This document shows, one piece after another, positions 62,759-64,000 of a DNA stretch of 64,000 nt (the first letter of the stretch is position 1; every line of letters begins with the position of its first letter). The position numbers and the translations under genes are program-made. The stretch spans positions 1,736,001-1,800,000 of the forward strand of contig NC_089435.1 in the NCBI RefSeq assembly GCF_026210795.1, read 5' to 3'. The notes under the pieces are model-generated. The model made no database searches, had not been told where the DNA came from, and saw nothing but the letters and a program-made list of their open reading frames with translations. Origin of the DNA: Rhizophagus irregularis. Taxonomy: Eukaryota; Glomeromycota; Glomeromycetes; Glomerales; Glomeraceae.

Positions 62759-64000
62759 ATGAGTGACAATTCAGTAATCGAAGTTAACGATAATGTTAAC
62801 AAAATCGAAATCGAAGTTGATAAAATTGATGATAAAATCGAAGTTGATAAAATTGATGATAAAATCGATGTTGATAAAAATGTTGTTGATAAGTTTTTTA
62901 CCTTCGATGATGAACGACATAATGGTAAATCTATTACTATGGTAGAAATATCACCAAATGAAAAATACCTTATTACTTATAGTGAAGAAGATGGTTCAAT
63001 TGTCGGTTGGAATGTTGAAGATATAGATAAGGTACAACTTGAATTTCATCAAGCTGTTAAAACTAATGGAGATAATAAAGATAAGAAATATGGAATCAAC
63101 CGTTTATGCGTTTCCGATGATAAGAAACTTGCTTATATTACTTATACTATTACTGGTAAGTAATAAATTAGTTGATTATGTAGTTATTAAATTATGGTAG
63201 ATATTTATTTTAATATTTTTTTAGTAATCGATATGAATAATAAAAAAGATATTGCGTTATATTTAAATAAAAAACGTTATCGTCGATACTATTTATATTA
63301 TTGTACCTTTAATTTAAAAGGTGAATTTATTTTATATGGTGAAGTTTATGCTGTTTCTGGAAAACATAAAATTATTTATATTTACTCCACACAAACTAAA
63401 AATAACAAATGGGAATATAAGAGATTTTACGAGATACCTGAAGATTATGAATTAATTAGTATATCAAAATATGATAAAGTTTACCTGTTTTCAAATAATC
63501 ACATTTATGAATGGAATATTAATACTGAAAGAGTTGTAAAAATATTTGGTAATAATAAGGATAAGAATAAGGTAATAAATATTATAAAATTTATTTTCCA
63601 ATCAATATTAAATTATAATTAAATATATAAATATTAATTATTTTTTAGTTTGAAACAAAAAATATCGGAATATTCAGTAATGATGAAAAATTTATTTTTC
63701 TAAATATCAATGATAAAATCATCGTTTATTCAATCGAATTGGGAATTTTTATTGCTTCTTTGGATATAAATGATGGTAACCATTTTTAAAAAATTTTATT
63801 TATACTTTAATTATTACTCATATTAAATCATTATTTTTTATTTAGATATTCAACTATATAATTTTATGTATCATACTGGTTTATTTCTTTTACCTTCTTT
63901 ATTCTATTTTACTTCGGATGAAGAAATCAAATATTGCTGGAACAATAAATACGAAAATATGTTTAATCAAATAAAACCAACTGATGAATCAACTGATGAT
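62759..64000 (+). CDS. WD-like N-terminal part of a large fungal gene, cut by window end
   Basis: Exons 62759-63155, 63225-63571, 63649-63775 and 63846-beyond 64000; all introns GT-AG and phases agree. After an Asp/Lys-rich repeated start (VDKIDDKIEVDKIDDKIDVDK), blocks such as SITMVEISPNEKYLITYSEEDGSIVGWNVED, YCTFNLKGEFILYGE, ELISISKYDKVYLFSNNHIYEWN look like beta-propeller blades. I recall similar Rhizophagus proteins continuing into an ion-transport domain, but that part is outside the window, so the membrane role is only a suggestion. No lesion seen. Confidence 0.75.

Overview
The window looks like nuclear DNA of an arbuscular mycorrhizal fungus (Glomeromycotina, Rhizophagus-like). The reasons are strong AT richness, short GT-AG introns, and TKL-like protein kinases with an N-terminal four-cysteine knuckle and a C-terminal tail of the kind I associate with these fungi. 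There is also a WD-like gene of a Rhizophagus type and a very heavy, nested load of mobile elements. The taxonomic call is from recognition only.

Layout. 1-10194: a Ty3/gypsy retrotransposon (Gypsy-1), 5' LTR cut by the window edge, with a P-loop nucleotide kinase domain fused behind RNase H. It sits inside the DNA polymerase gene of a Polinton/Maverick-like DNA element (element A), whose right part runs from 10195 to about 18.4 kb. 18955-19153: a small inverted-repeat element. 19161-42061: a second, degenerate Ty3/gypsy element (Gypsy-2). Its gag is split by a complete 14.9-kb Polinton-like element (element B, 21007-35933, 482-bp terminal inverted repeats, 5-bp target duplication), and its integrase is split by a 445-bp Mutator-like element. 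42285-42656: a hAT-type inverted-repeat element. 44.9-46.3 kb: a kinase pseudogene. 47.75 kb: a Helitron-like 3' end. 49039-50699: an intact four-exon kinase gene. 54041-58653: a broken mitochondrial-type isoleucyl-tRNA synthetase gene. 58.9-59.9 kb: a second kinase pseudogene, minus strand. 60-62.7 kb: decayed fragments and tandem repeats. 62759-64000: the start of a WD-like gene.

Main point. Elements A and B both have Polinton-type genes: protein-primed-like family B polymerase and rve integrase, plus SF3 helicase and A32-like packaging ATPase in B. I see no jelly-roll capsid genes or adenain-like protease. In the capsid slot both carry a retroelement-like cassette: coiled coil, Gag-like protein, then a retropepsin-like protease reached by a -1 frameshift on a run of 9-10 A. 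They also share a small unnamed protein and a homologous integrase C-terminus. In B, an AATTGAAGAT-like box lies upstream of at least six genes and at the inner end of both terminal repeats, so it looks like an element-wide promoter signal. B looks young and complete. A is decaying and was cut by Gypsy-1.

Second point. Gypsy-1 carries a thymidylate-kinase-like domain between RNase H and integrase, the place where some retroviruses carry dUTPase. This suggests a captured nucleotide-supply function.
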